Numbered from the stretch's first letter, positions 1 through 11,660 are shown. The stretch: 64,000 bases of DNA from Castanea sativa (GCF_040712315.1 NC_134013.1:84698001-84762000); one strand, 5' to 3'. A program made the numbers and translations. The notes: a model not told the origin generated them from the sequence alone.

Positions 1-230
1 TAGTGCGTCCACGTTTACGTCCACTTCTAGCGTCTGGGCTCCTTTTTTTTTTTTTTTTTTTTTTTCAACGTGTCTGTCACTGTTCATTGGCCATGAACAG
101 TGATTTTAGGCCAATAAACAGTAATTTTTGGCATGAACAGTACTTTTTACACATTTAAAAATTATTTTACTACAGTATTTTCAGTTTTCAATTTTTAATT
201 TTCAGCAATAAGTTCTATCCAAACACACTT
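1..230 (-). mobile_element. MITE, family M1, truncated by the window edge
   Basis: This is the right-hand part of a short non-autonomous DNA transposon that occurs three more times in the window (11661-11966, 12923-13241, 15157-15490). It ends in the same terminal block (GCAATAAG then TCTATCCAAA) and shares the internal stretch around TTAAAAATTATTTT plus repeated TGAACAGT motifs. The orientation matches the copy at 15157. The complete copies have TTA/TAA target duplications, so a PIF/Harbinger (Tourist) origin is inferred. Confidence 0.7.
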
Positions 231-344
231 GAATGTAAGTTTTCTTGGATATGCACGTCTTTTCTTGTGCATATCCAATGTAACTTTTTTTTTTTATTAA
301 AATATTTTATGCAACTTTTAACTTTCCGTCCATATGCATGATCA

Positions 345-715
345 AGGGGAGCATCCATATCGGTACGTAAATTTTTTTTTTTTCATTTGGTACATTTAAA
401 ACTTAGTTTTTTTTTTCTATTTTATTTATTTATTTTTACAAAATACATACATCAGTTTGTTTATTATATACATTTATTTAAATAAAATATTCATTTCTTT
501 ACATGGTAAACAGTGTAAAACATTCAAATAAAATATTATACACATTTCTTTACACGATGAGGTGAGTCAGAGGTAGATAGAAGAGAGAGAAAAAAAGAAT
601 AAAAAAGTCATTTACACGGTAAACAGTAACCGTGAATATATGTACCGTTAGTGTTCATATACACGGCCATGGTGTATATTTGCACATTTTACAACGACTG
701 ATATGGATGTTTTTT
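345..715. mobile_element. MITE-like element with short inverted ends
   Basis: The left end contains GCATCCATATCGGT and the right end its near reverse complement, ACTGATATGGATGT, about 370 bp apart. The interior is AT-rich with repeated ACACGGTAAACAGT-like and TACATTT motifs. No coding sequence is seen. The exact termini and target duplication are not resolved. Confidence 0.4.
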
Positions 716-955
716 GAGTTAGAATGTGTAAAATTGGTACATTTTTTTTTTAGAAGATTATAGATAGACTGATATGGTTGCTATGTCATTTAATTTGTGT
801 GTGTATATGTATATACATACACAAAAGTGGTTGTACCCTTATATATCTATTAACTATATAAAAAGCGGCTATGCTGCTACACTAACTTTTGGTTTAGTTA
901 GTTCTTTTTTATTTTATTTTATTTTATTTTTATTTTTTTTTAGTTTTGAATAGTT

Positions 956-990
956 GCAGTGCCACTTTGGTTTGTTGGAGTGGCACTGTA
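956..990. repeat. Short inverted repeat
   Basis: GCAGTGCCACT is followed after a short loop by AGTGGCACTG, an almost perfect stem of about 10 bp. A second stem lies at 1201-1228 (GCTCTTTTT and AAAAAGAGC). Neither is linked to a gene. They may be parts of decayed MITEs. Confidence 0.4.
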
Positions 991-1260
991 GTTGCAGTAA
1001 CTAGAGCATTTTTTTTTCTAGTCTTCCGTTTGTATTTTTTTCTTTTAAATATTTATAAAAACCCACATATATATTGTTATATTGACACAATAAATTTCAT
1101 AATATTTTTACAATTATTGAGGTGTCAATTTTTTATAAATCAAAATAAAATAATAAAATATGAAACTGTGACCAACCACAACTGAAAATAAAAATTTTGT
1201 GCTCTTTTTTCTATATATAAAAAGAGCGAATAGGCTCATGAATTATGTTATGAATAATAT

Positions 1261-1527
1261 TTTTTGTTTAGTGATCCCCCCCCTTTTTTTCAAGTTCACC
1301 AACTTGGTTTGAGCTTTTTATTTATTTTAAAAGGACCTTTATATGTTTAATTTGTACTTGTAATGTAAGCTTACATTATATACATAGAAAAAGTAGCAAA
1401 TATTTGGTTTGAGCAGTATTATGAACAGTATTATGAACAGTATTTTTGGTTTAGTGAGTTACCTCTTTCCTTTTTTTTTTTTTTTTTTTTAATTTTAAAA
1501 TTTCTTCAAGTTCACCAACTTGGTTTG

Positions 1528-1574
<47 letters not shown>

Positions 1575-1700
1575 CTTTTATAGGATTTTTATATGTTTAC
1601 TTTCTACTTGTAATGTAAGCTTACATTGTATACTTTCTACTTGTAATGTAAGCTTACATTTTACACACACAAAAAGTAGCAAATATTATACACATTTGCA
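1261..1700 (+). repeat. Diverged direct repeat pair with poly-T tracts
   Basis: A block starting CAAGTTCACCAACTTGG at 1289 recurs at 1506. Both copies are followed by ACTTGTAATGTAAGCTTACAT and then by AAAAAGTAGCAAATATT. In the second copy the ACTTGTAATGTAAGCTTACAT unit is itself doubled (about 1608-1628 and 1638-1658). Long T runs separate the parts. This looks like local tandem duplication of non-coding DNA. Confidence 0.6.
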
Positions 1701-1945
1701 AAAAAAAAAAAAAAAATTGTACAAATTTTGCAAATGTGTACAACATTTGCCAATTTTTATGTGTTTACAATATTTTCAAAATTTCTGAGTTGTCAATTCT
1801 TTACAAGTTAAAATAAGATATAACAAAATTATAAAGGTATTATGAAAATGTTGCGTCATTTTGTTGTGTTTTTAGAAATTTTTTGTTGGTTTAATCAACT
1901 TTTTTGAGCCAAAATTCACTACTCTATATACATTTTTCATGGGTT

Positions 1946-1991
<46 letters not shown>

Positions 1992-2865
1992 TTTTCTTTA
2001 CACACTATTTTAAGTAAAAGCACATAGTTTTACGCACAAAAACAAAAACTTAGGAAATTTTTTTTTTCATCCTTTATGTTTGGGGTAGTTTACCATTCTT
2101 CCTTAAACTTTAAAATCAAGCAATTTTTCCCTTAATATTTTGGAAAAGAGCGAATATGTCATATTGTTATTCTCTCAGTTAAACCCTAATGAAAACTTAT
2201 GATTCTTAAAATATTTTATTGTATAATGTCTAAATTACTCCTACAAAATTTTAGCATCCTAAAAATTTTCTTTACGTATTTTGAGTTTTAAATTATAGAA
2301 ATTCTTAGAAAGTTAGAATGATGATATTATGTGTTTTATTTTTATCTAAAGAATGTTGATTTTCTAGGTTTAAATTTTCAAAACTTATAATTTATCTAAT
2401 AAAAAATTCGATGACACATGCCTTTTGTTATTTTTATTTATTTATTTATTTAAATTTCTTAGCAAAATTCAATTGTTTGTTGTTGGAAGATAATGATATT
2501 CGTTATCATTCTTAGAAGTTTTAGAGAGTAGATATATTGTCTTTAGCAAGTAGGTACTAAAAAACTATTGTACTTAAATAAATATTTATATGTTAAACAA
2601 CTATCCTAACTTTGTGCTTGATCAAAATTTTTATGCGAATGAGATTAATTTTTACGACATAATTATCAAAATTCTTAACATTAATGTCTATTTTGATTAA
2701 TGTAAATCTCTATATACTTTAAAAATCAAATGATTCATATATTTGTTTTGTGATACAAATAAAATCTAGAATTGACCTTAATTACTACTTTTTTTTTTCC
2801 ATGGCGAGCACGTGCTGCCCTAACTAGTGTTCTTAATAAATACTTATTAAACAAGAGGTAAAGAT
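1701..2865. other. AT-rich intergenic DNA, no gene seen
   Basis: Very AT-rich, with a TA microsatellite at about 1950-1990. I found no coding region, recognisable transposon ends or RNA gene. Confidence 0.6.
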
Positions 2866-3945
2866 CCTAATAGAAGATAGTGAGTAAGTATATATTAAGT
2901 AGATCCAACGGTCAAAAAAAGATCCTCATTAATGTTAATGTCCTAATTGATCTCATTTATTATGTCTTATTTAATACATTCTATACTTATTTCTAAGCCC
3001 AAAAAATTTATACAGTTGACTCTTTCTCCCTCCACTCCACGTCTCTCTCTCTCTCTCTCTCTCTCTATCTCCTCCATGGCTCTTCTACCTCCACGGTTAG
3101 GTCCCCGGTAGCAAAAAAAAAAAAAAGAGCCACAGATGGTGCAGATTCAATCTATTGCTTTTGAATCTGCACAATTTATTGCAGACACAAAAATATTAAA
3201 AGAGAGCAACTCTTGTTTAGTCATTTTTTAACATCAAAATAAAATATTAATTGGGAACTCTAACAACCATTGACCACTTAATTTTCCAGATTGTATAAGG
3301 ATTTGAAAGTTTTCCAAACACAAATACAATACCACATGTGGTTTCCGTTTTACATGCTTTTGTTTTTTATGCTCTTTCATTGATCTGTCTGCCACTTTGA
3401 TATGATAAATTAATCAAAATAAAAGAAAGCAAGCAACATTATTAACTCGATCTATTAACCACGTCAAAGTTGAAAACTTGTCCATTTGGCTTTTTAAGAA
3501 CAAGAGCTATGGACAACACTGCTGACAACACCGGCCTACCATAGTACTCCAAGAAATGCCTTGATGATTTATCAATGGATACATTGTTTGTTTATTTGAG
3601 TTGTCAATCATTCTACAATCTATTGCTTGTTTAATATTTTTTTTGTCTGCAATAGATTGTGCAGATTCAAGCAATATATTGAATCTGCACCATCTACGGC
3701 TTTTTTTTGTTGCTACTGGAGACCTGACCGTGGAGGAGATAGAGAGAAAAAACGTGCAAAGAGAAAGAGAGAGAGAGATGTGCAATGGAGAGAGAAAGAG
3801 TCAGCCGTATAAGTATATAATGTATTAAATAGGAGATAATAAATGAGATCAATTAGAATTCTAGCATTAATGAGGATTTTTTTTTAACCATTGAATTTAC
3901 TTAAATCCAATGGTTTAAAAAATATGTAACTTGAACCTATCTTTT
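2866..3945. mobile_element. Long inverted-repeat (foldback) element
   Basis: The left arm (about 2895-3200, extending weakly to 2866) is the near reverse complement of the right arm (about 3629-3918, extending to 3945), around a spacer of about 430 bp. Matching landmarks are ATCCTCATTAATG, TTGATCTCATTTATTAT, a CT/GA tract, ATCTCCTCCA and GGTGCAGATTCAAT. Each arm also contains its own perfect 12-bp hairpin, GTGCAGATTCAA with TTGAATCTGCAC (3139-3172 and 3659-3690). A transcript through it would form a double-stranded RNA stem of roughly 300 bp. No transposase is visible. The short open frames here come from the arms and are not genes. Confidence 0.75.
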
Positions 3946-4216
3946 ATATATATATATATATTGAAAAAGATTTGAATAATTAAGATTAGAAAATATTATA
4001 AATTCTATTTTAGTTTTATATATCTTAATTTTTTTAACAATAATTATCATATATAAATTTTAAAAATTTTATGATTTTGGTCACAAATTTTTTTAGGCCC
4101 AACATAATTAGACTTTGGACAAAATTTGACAACAAATTTCATCGTAGTCCTATATACTTTTTTCATATTTGTGTGTTCTAATAAGTAATACTGTTTCCTA
4201 AAAAAAAAAAAAACTT

Positions 4217-4575
4217 GATTGTAGTCTTGTAGACTAAGATTACAATTTCACTCAATATATTTTTTTTCTTGAATGTGAATTTTGACAAATTTACTATTAG
4301 ATTACATTTTTTTTATATCCTCCATACTTGCAAAATTTTAAGAGGGTAAAAAATCAATAATTATGTCATCAATCAAATGTTTAAATTTTGAGTTTTGTAG
4401 TTTCAAATTATACATAAAAAATAAGTTTATAGATCGAATAGTAAATAATATCCGATTGATATGAAATTTGACATGTGTTTTAAGAATATAAAGAACATGC
4501 AATTCAATGGTTAGATTTTCAAAATATGTAACCATGTTAATTTTTTCAGTGAGAGTTGTAGTCTTAGGTTACAAC
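4217..4575 (-). mobile_element. MITE, family M2 (copy 1)
   Basis: This is the reverse complement of the element at 35131-35473. It shares long stretches such as GAATTGCATGTT, TTATTGATGACATA-like and TTTTGTAAGCATGG-like blocks. Both ends carry related TTGTAGTCTTNNNGACTA/ACAA palindromic blocks. The copy at 35131 has a 9-bp target duplication, which points to a Mutator-like origin. This copy has no protein-coding capacity. Confidence 0.65.
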
Positions 4576-4639
4576 TAATTAAGTTTGTAACCAAAATTTG
4601 TCCTCAAACTTTTGTCCCCTTAACAATATATTAGATCTT

Positions 4640-4893
4640 TTTTTAAAAAAAGGCTCAAGAAAGTTTTTGAAAGAGATGTAGCTTACAGCATTGATAATGA
4701 AAGACTATCATGCAACGAATTCAAAATTTTTAAAAAAAAAATCTTAAAAGGAAAATGTCAAATTTTATATATTTGAGTTTTTTTTTGGGTCAATATTTGA
4801 AATTCTCTTTTTATTAAATTTTGTATAATTTAAGTTTCTTAATAACCACCCAAGCAAAAATTCTTGGAGCTACCACTAATGAGTTGAACAAGA
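4640..4893 (+). repeat. hAT-like non-autonomous fragment (3' terminal type)
   Basis: The segment CTCTTTTTATTAAATTTTGT..TAAGTTTCTTAAT followed by CACC and a GGAGCTACCACTAAT end resembles 7440-7672 (ending GGAACCGCCACTGG) and 10970-11083 (ending GGAACCCCCACTAGC). These ends look like the hAT terminus CAGTGGCGGNTCC read backwards. A similar GC-rich terminus, GGGGGGCCGTGGCCCCCC, lies at 5142-5159. Only remnants are present. Confidence 0.4.
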
Positions 4894-5384
4894 TAGATTT
4901 AAACACATTTGATGTCAAACTCTATAAAAAAATTTAACGAATACAAGAGCATATTTTACAATAAAAAATTTAAATTGAGAAAAATAAATATTGTCTCTAT
5001 AACAATTAGACCAATTACTTTTTTAAAAAAAAAGTATCATTGGACAAACTCAAATATTTGGGGGGCCAACTCTTATTTTTGTAAGCTAAATTTTCACAAT
5101 ATTAAAATAATTTTATATATAATAAGGATTTTTCAAAATTTTGGGGGGCCGTGGCCCCCCGCCCATGTACGCAGCTTCACCCATACATACACCACGCATG
5201 CTAGTGACGTTAATTATTCTCAAGGGGGTTCAAATGTTCTTCAGGGGTTCCCCTAACTTGATAAAAAAAATATTTATACATAAAACATTTTTTTATTAGT
5301 TTAATTTACCTTTAAAATAGTTTTGCACATCTTGACTTAAATCTTGCACAATCTGACACAAATTAGTCTAGCCCAAAACCAAAC

Positions 5385-6232
5385 TGTATGTTTTTAGACC
5401 CCTTGAAACACAACCAGATTAATCTAGTTAATTAGCCAAGTGATTACTAAGTCAAATTAAATAGATCTAGGTTAACACAAATATATCATATCATTGTAAA
5501 GTACGGAAAATTAAGAACACAACGATATGATAACCCAGGAAAACCAAACCGGTAAAAAACCTAGGGAGGATTTAACCTAGCTATCATTAAGGTAAAACAA
5601 ATCCACTATGAAAGAATTGAAATTTACACAATAGCGACTTAGATCACTAACATCTTATTGCTATCTCGAGTAGGAAACTTACTACCATGACCACGTGACA
5701 GTTTCGAGTCCACATACTACTTCTTTCTCAGATTCACAGCAAGTATAAATACTCCCACTTGTGTATCTTTAAGCTGTTAATGCAGCAACTGAATGATCAT
5801 CAAGTTCTTGACATAATCTTGATTCTTGATAACCCTAAGTATATGTGAAGGCAAATACCTCTAGATCTCACAAGAGATTCATATACACAGCATAAACAAC
5901 AACTGCAACAACCTCTAAAACGTGGTTAGGGTTTTCCCTTTTATACCTAGGACAAAACATAAAATCTTATACGGCAAACCGAGCTTGAGCTGAGTTGGAA
6001 AAAATTCTGTAGAGAAACAATCTGCACGAGTTTCGATTGATCGAGTCTAATTTTCGATCGATCGAGTTAGGCAGATTTACACAGTAAATCCTACAGTGCA
6101 CTTGATTCCAACTTTACACAGAAACATACTTTGAGCAAGTTTAAAAATAAGACTAAACGTTTTGATCATGGTTTGCCAACATTACAAAATGAAGTTTTAA
6201 TACATTTAAACCTAAAGTCTTAGAACCCAACA
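5385..6232 (-). mobile_element. Solo LTR, 848 bp, Copia-like
   Basis: On the minus strand it begins TGTTGGGTTC and ends CATACA. The direct flanks are CAAAC at 5380-5384 and again at 6233-6237, a perfect 5-bp target duplication. A minus-strand TATA-like GGTATAAAAGGG precedes the leader-like ACCCTAACCACG near 5930-5950. Clustered CGATCGATCGAG palindromes lie at 6045-6070. No internal domain remains, so this is a solo LTR from LTR-LTR recombination. The Copia assignment is by general LTR style only. Confidence 0.8.
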
Positions 6233-6280
6233 CAAACAACAATATAGAATAGCCCATCCCAAAACCAACCAATAAATAGA

Positions 6281-6283
<3 letters not shown>

Positions 6284-6338
<55 letters not shown>

Positions 6339-6345
6339 CTCTATC
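6284..6345. repeat. CT microsatellite
   Basis: About 50 bp of (CT)n with one interruption, just beyond the solo LTR at 5385-6232. Confidence 0.95.
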
Positions 6346-6515
6346 AATACCTCTAACTCTAAGAGTAAAAAGTGACTGTTTGTAAGTTTTCTTTTTTATT
6401 ATAAATTTATATATTATTTGTGTGAGTGTGTATCTGATACTGAATGTGCACTTGTATAATATAAATATAATTTAATAATTATTAAATATAAAGGGTTTGT
6501 TATATATGTGCATAT

Positions 6516-7200
6516 ATTGTTATCAAGTTATAATAACATTTTGTTATATGTGTATATGTGGGGGGTTGGGTCCAAGTGGCCCATGTTAGACCACCTAATC
6601 ATAACCCAATGTAAGGCCTAGGGTCCATTAGAGGAGCTTAACTTGGCCCCAAAGGGGGGAGTTAACCCTGGGCTCGACCACAATGGGCCCTCCTTGAGGT
6701 CGGGACAATGGCTGAGGTAACGACCACCTTAAGTGGTCGGCTAAAAGCTAACCAGAGACGAGGGAGGTCGGGGTGAAACACGAACCTAGCGAGGATTGAT
6801 AATGCCATTAGAGAAACTGCTATCGAACACTATTTGGAGTTTGGAATAAGTTTCAAGGGAATCCTTTAAAGTTGTGAGGATCCTTTCAAATTCTGATGAA
6901 CATAGGAATATGTGTGCAATGGGAAAGTAATGATGGTCACCCCACTAACAAGAGACTATAAAAGAGGGGAGTGAGCGAAGGAGAGGGGGTTGGAAAAAAC
7001 TGGGGAGTGAGAGACAGAGAGAAAAACACAGGAAAACATTGGGGATTTAAGAGAAACTAAGTGAAGTTTGGGGCCTAATCTGTAGGATTGAGACTTAACC
7101 CACGTATAAATAAATTGTGTCCCAAATACTATCGTCAAAATCAGTCTTGGGTGACCACAGTATATATTGTTATTAAGTTATAATTACATTTTGTTATAAA
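6516..7200 (+). repeat. Direct repeat of about 35 bp flanking a solo LTR
   Basis: TATTGTTATCAAGTTATAA at 6517 and TATTGTTATTAAGTTATAA at 7166 are each followed by NACATTTTGTTATA. They lie on either side of the solo LTR at 6557-7159. The flanking duplication is longer than the 5-bp target duplication and so is a separate local event. Confidence 0.6.
6557..7159 (+). mobile_element. Solo LTR, 603 bp, Gypsy-like
   Basis: It begins TGTGGGGGG and ends GACCACA, giving TGTGG/CCACA inverted ends. GTATA flanks both sides (6552-6556 and 7160-7164). The LTR promoter core is visible as GACTATAAAAGAGGGG near 6953. No PBS or internal region remains. It belongs to a different family from the LTRs at 8319 and 46762, although all start TGTGGGG. 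Confidence 0.9.
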
Positions 7201-7439
7201 GTTAGTGATTTAAAAATGAAAGATAATAAAGTTAGTGATTGTAAAGCATTTGATTGGTTAAGTAAACACATAGTGTATTATTTATATATGTATGGATGGG
7301 TGTAGCTCTTTGGGTTAATAATTAATTCAATGCCTGTGGGTTGAGTTTTTTCATTTAGTTTAAAATATTTTTTTATAAAAACAATGACAATTGCATAAAA
7401 ATAAAAATGTTATACAAACTTAACATAATAAAATGGTTA

Positions 7440-7672
7440 CACCTACCTACATTGATGATAGATAATGACAACTCATAGTGAATTATTATGTAAAGATTTC
7501 AAAATATGAAAAATTGTAAAAGAAAATTGTAAAACTTCATGTATTTGCATGTGACTTTTTTTTATTTGTCAATAACTCGATATATTTAAGTTCTCTTTTT
7601 ATTAAATTTTGTTTAACTTAAGTTTCTTAATGAACCCCCTGAAATTTTTTTTGGAACCGCCACTGGCATGTG
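7440..7672 (+). repeat. hAT-like non-autonomous fragment
   Basis: Homologous to 4640-4893 in the block ending TAAGTTTCTTAATGAACC, and it terminates in GGAACCGCCACTGG, a typical hAT terminus in reverse. The sequence immediately right (7684-7770) is homologous to 3958-4036 (GAAAAAGAT..GAATAATTAAGATTA), so a second ancient repeat is adjacent to it. Confidence 0.4.
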
Positions 7673-7770
7673 TGTGTGTGATTGAAGAAGTTGAAAAAGA
7701 TGTTGAATAATTAAGATTACAAAATATTATGAAATTTTGTTCTAGTTTAATATATCTTAATTTTTTTTAT

Positions 7771-8313
7771 TACTAAGATGCTTACTTATAAATATGATCA
7801 TATTAGAGCTTGCCATTTAATACTTGGCACTATTCAATTTAAACTTTAATGATAATAAAATATATATTTTTATTATCAAAATAGTATTATAAATATTACA
7901 TAATATTTTAAATAATAATTATTATAATATAATTTTTTTTAATTCTAGTTAACTTAACTAGTAAATTCTCTTAACGTCAAAGAAGAGATCAAGGGTTTGA
8001 ACCCTGCCAACACCAAAAAACAATTCATGTTTTGACTTGGAAAGAGAAATCATCATGGAGCTGTTGGTACACAAAATAAGATTATTTAAATGGAATACCT
8101 CTTCTTGTTAAATAAATATTCAGTATTTCAATTACACTTATTCTTGAGAAATAGTTACTTACTCTTGTGGACGAAACCAAGATTTTAGGAAAAAATGCTA
8201 AAGGTATACATGTTTTATTATATAAAACTTAAAAACTAATATGATAATGAATAGAATTGGTGGGATTCAATCAGCTCATCATAAATGAATATTTGAATTG
8301 CCTCTTTATGATT
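7771..8313. other. AT-rich intergenic DNA
   Basis: No gene seen. AGGGTTTGAACCCTGCC at 7991-8007 followed by ACACCAAAAAACAAT resembles the B-box and tail of the SINE at 13570. It may be a decayed SINE. Confidence 0.4.
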
Positions 8314-8318
8314 GGTGA

Positions 8319-9011
8319 TGTAAGTGCACAATTGCACCTGGACCCAAAGACAACTATGGGCTCAGGCCCAATGAGCCTTAAACAATGAAATTTGTAGAGT
8401 GTGGGTTTCGAACCTAGGTTAGAAGTACTGAGAATTTGATAACAGGCTAGAAGTTACAAACACTTGTAAATAATAAACGATAATTGCAAATAGATCTCCT
8501 CGGACGTGAGCCGAGGACTACTTCTGTATTATTTCTCTTTCTTCTTTCAAGGTTACAGTTCTTAATTCTCTTTTTTAGTTACCGACCTCCCATCTCTTTG
8601 GCCTTCACCCCCCTTAAATACTTCCTTCCCTGATGCTTTTTAGACAGTGACTAGAAGTTTTTGCCCTACTGTTCAGGGGTCACTTCCCCATTAATGCGGC
8701 CAGGAAGGTAGATGCAGAGTCTTTAATGCGGAGGTGGCAGCCTTTGCTCTTGATATTTTCTTTAACACTGGTGCATCGAGAAGGTTCAGGGTTTCCCCCT
8801 TTAACCATTAGTCTTTCCAGAGTTGTGCTTTGACCTTCATAATGAAGCTTTGAGTTCTCTTAGACCTGTCCGAGGAGAAGCTCGCCCTCGGCTGTATCCT
8901 CGGATCCTCGGCGTATGGGCCAATTCGTAGAGTTTAATTCTGGAGCAGGTCGGCTCTCCATGTTACAATCCAAAGGCCCATATGCCCACTTGGGTCCCTT
9001 TACTCCCCACA
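8319..9011 (-). mobile_element. Solo LTR, 693 bp, Gypsy (family related to the 46762 element)
   Basis: Read on the minus strand it starts TGTGGGGAGTAAAGG and ends GTGCAATTGTGCACTTACA. GGTGA flanks both sides (8314-8318 and 9012-9016). It shares its layout with the LTRs of the full element at 46762: CCGAGGATCC motifs in U3, GCATTAATGGGGAAGTGACC, the R-region hairpin CCTCGG-N7-CCGAGG (8498-8516) and the identical U5 end. The family is therefore Ty3/Gypsy, Tat type, by inference from that element. Confidence 0.92.
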
Positions 9012-9399
9012 GGTGATACATCAATTTTTAAGTTCAATGTAGTAAAACTTATAGTACTCGTAGAACTACTCGAGATGTTATCTTTTGAGAGGGGGATTAA
9101 GAAGTAAAGAATTTCAACCATTCAAGAATAAGAAATATGTTAAAATTTAAAAAAAAAATATATGAAAAATAAAACTCATATATATATATATAATTTAGTA
9201 TTACTAATAAATTTTTTTTTTCAATACATTTTCACTCATTCATTTATGATTTATTAAAATAGAATTCAATATATTTTTAAATACTAAAATAATCTATGAC
9301 TAATTATGTACTAAATTTCATAGCAATTGCTTTTCCAATGTACAAAATCAAAAAGTTACGTAGAAATCATCTTTGTTTTAGGTTTTAGATTGACGAATT

Positions 9400-10080
9400 C
9401 TGTGACAATGTAATAATTGTTGAGTTTGTAACTATTAGTGGAGTATTCAAGATCAAAGTGTATTGAAGCAACTCAAAAAAATATTTTGTTAAGATTTTGA
9501 CTGTCATTTGATCAACTCTCGATTAATCGAGATTGAGATTAAGATCAAAAGAAGGATTTTGACAGCCATTCCATTGATAAAAATTCGCAGACTCAATTTA
9601 CTCGTGTTTTAATTGAAGTCAGTGCTTAACCCTACTTGCTATAATTATAAATTAACTTATAAAGCACGACTTCCATATAAGTTGGAGAGGCAGAAACATA
9701 GCACTAAATATAGATCGAGGTTATTGTAGCTCCCATATATCCGGTGATGCCTAGCTATGAGCTCAGAAGTGTATATTCCTTTGAGTTGTATCATACGGTG
9801 TGATCAAAGAGCTTAAAACCACGACCAAATGAAATTCAATGCGGTATCAAATCTTTGAGGAGGTGCATTAGGGTTTGTCAGAGGCTCTTCTCATAAATTA
9901 ACACAAATGTGTCTTTCATGAGGGGCTTCATGCAAAAGAAGTTCATACATTCTAAAATTGTAGTGGATCACGTAACAATGAGTTTATCTACTGGGATTTT
10001 AAAGTCTAGTTAATAAAAGTTATATTCTAGATTGTAAACTCCTTTCATAGTAGATTGCTTTATTTGGGACATGTCATGTG
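9400..10080 (+). repeat. Possible degenerate LTR-type sequence
   Basis: No frame is open. A perfect 14-bp palindrome, CTCGATTAATCGAG, lies at 9518-9531, in the style of the CGATCGATCGAG clusters of the solo LTR at 5385-6232. GCGGTATCAAATC near 9841 resembles a decayed tRNA-Met primer site. Boundaries and target duplication are not found, so this is only a suggestion. Confidence 0.25.
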
Positions 10081-10084
10081 AAAA

Positions 10085-11655
10085 TTTTAATTATTAATTT
10101 GATTTTAATTTAATCTATCTTTGAGTGTGAAGATTAAGGCCATTGGCAAGGGCGGCGTTATGTGTAACTCAGGGTGGTCACAGGACCACCTTGACTTGCC
10201 AACAAATGTATATCTATACTTGTAAATACACACACACACACACTATAAATTAACCTATTTTGACAATCTTAACTTAAGAATTACAAGAATTTCGGTTCAA
10301 TAAAAACAAGAGTAATGCTACATTCACAACAATTTTTATGATAATTTCACAACAAATCTTATGTAATAAGCGGAAAGAGAAAAATGGTTAGTAATTCTAA
10401 TTTTGGCCCAATATTGAGATCACTTATACTCTAAAAATAATTATGTCCCCTCAAACATAATCTTTAAACCCTTAAACCCCCCAAAAAAACCCTTAAATAA
10501 CATAAACAAAAAGCCCAAATGACAACAAAATAATCCAAACAAAAACAAGACTAGACTAAACAACAACGAGTGAACAAATTATTCAATAAAAGACCTATTT
10601 AAAAAGAAAAAGAAAAATAATCATTCAATTTTTTAACTCTTTCAACCTATTACATAAAAATAACCCCTAATTTCATTTTTCGTCGAAAAAAGGACTCAAG
10701 AAAAATATTGTACCTTGAAAAAAGGGCTCAAGAAAAATATTGTAGTTATGAGTTTTCCTTGGCAGTGCTAGCAGTTATGCTCTTTTTGGCTTTGCAGTCG
10801 TAATAATTTTGCTCTCCTTAGCAACTTAGCTCACAGTTATAGCAATATCATCTATTTTAATTTCTTTTTTTTATTATCATTTCAATTCTCTTATTTTATT
10901 ACTTCCATTTCAGCATTCTCAATTTCTACGTTATCTCTTATTAGTTCATTTTTTCTTATTCTCTTTGTGAGTAGAAAAAAAATTGTAATACTTCATATAT
11001 TTTCGTATTTTTTTGTGACGTTGATTAATTTAAACTTCTTAGTAACCACCCTAAAATACATTTTTGGAACCCCCACTAGCTTTTGGTAATTTAATTATTA
11101 ACTGAGCCTGCAATAGTGACTTTGATAAATCATGTTATATCCACGCATCAATATTTATTTTGTCTACTATCATTTTATTATTTTATATTGTAGATGATGT
11201 TTTTTTACTTGAAAATATTTTTTAATTATAAATAGCTACTATAAAATATTAATATGACATATGACATTTTGGAAAAAGGAATAAAGAAATTTAATTGAAT
11301 CTAAAAACACAATCTTTTGAAAAAAAATTTATTAGCAAATAGCAATGAACAAAATATAACAAAATATTTAGTTGAACATATTGAAGATTTAGTTTAATTG
11401 TTTAAATTTCAAAACAAAAAGTTTTATAATTTTCTTTTTACAAATATAAATAAATCTTACAAACTAAATAATACAAAACAACTAGATTATTTTCAAGATT
11501 CATGTGCGTACAAAATTTTACCAACAATACATATTATAGTTGCTTTTGTAGAAAGAATATTTTTAAAATCAAAATTGATAAAATTCTACCTAAGATCCCA
11601 TGCAACAAAAAATATTAAGGGGATCAATATTCATATTATTAATTGAAAATAATAT
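10085..11655 (+). pseudogene. hAT transposon remnant with decayed dimerisation domain, interrupted
   Basis: The stretch 11398-11646 translates to 82 residues that include CAYKILPTIHIIVAFVERIF, then LKSKLIKFYLRS. This is a worn version of the C-terminal hAT dimerisation region of TTF-type zinc-finger transposases (usual pattern YRILLTIPVTVASAERSFSK). Homologous remnants lie at 37990-38620 and 59660-60310, which show the uninterrupted order. Here the flanks GAAGATTAAGG (10130) and AATAGTGACTTTGATAAATC (11113) are separated by an extra block of about 930 bp. Only the terminal part of a transposase of 600-800 residues survives, so it is dead. Confidence 0.65.
10156..11084. mobile_element. hAT-like non-autonomous element nested in the hAT remnant
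   Basis: This block is absent from the homologous remnants at 37990 and 59660. Its left end is AAGGGCGGCGTTATGTG followed by GGGTGGTCACAGGACCACC. Its right end is TTTTTGGAACCCCCACTAGC. The ends are weak inverted repeats in the hAT style. No open transposase frame is present. The target duplication is too decayed to call. Confidence 0.45.
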
Positions 11656-11660
11656 ATTAA

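Noticed and set aside
946..1185. 79-codon frame
   Set aside because: AT-rich, Phe/Ile-rich translation of low-complexity DNA.
3507..3828. Overlapping open frames on both strands of about 60-92 codons
   Set aside because: They lie in the right arm of the long inverted repeat and are driven by GA/CT tracts; the left arm has no corresponding frame.
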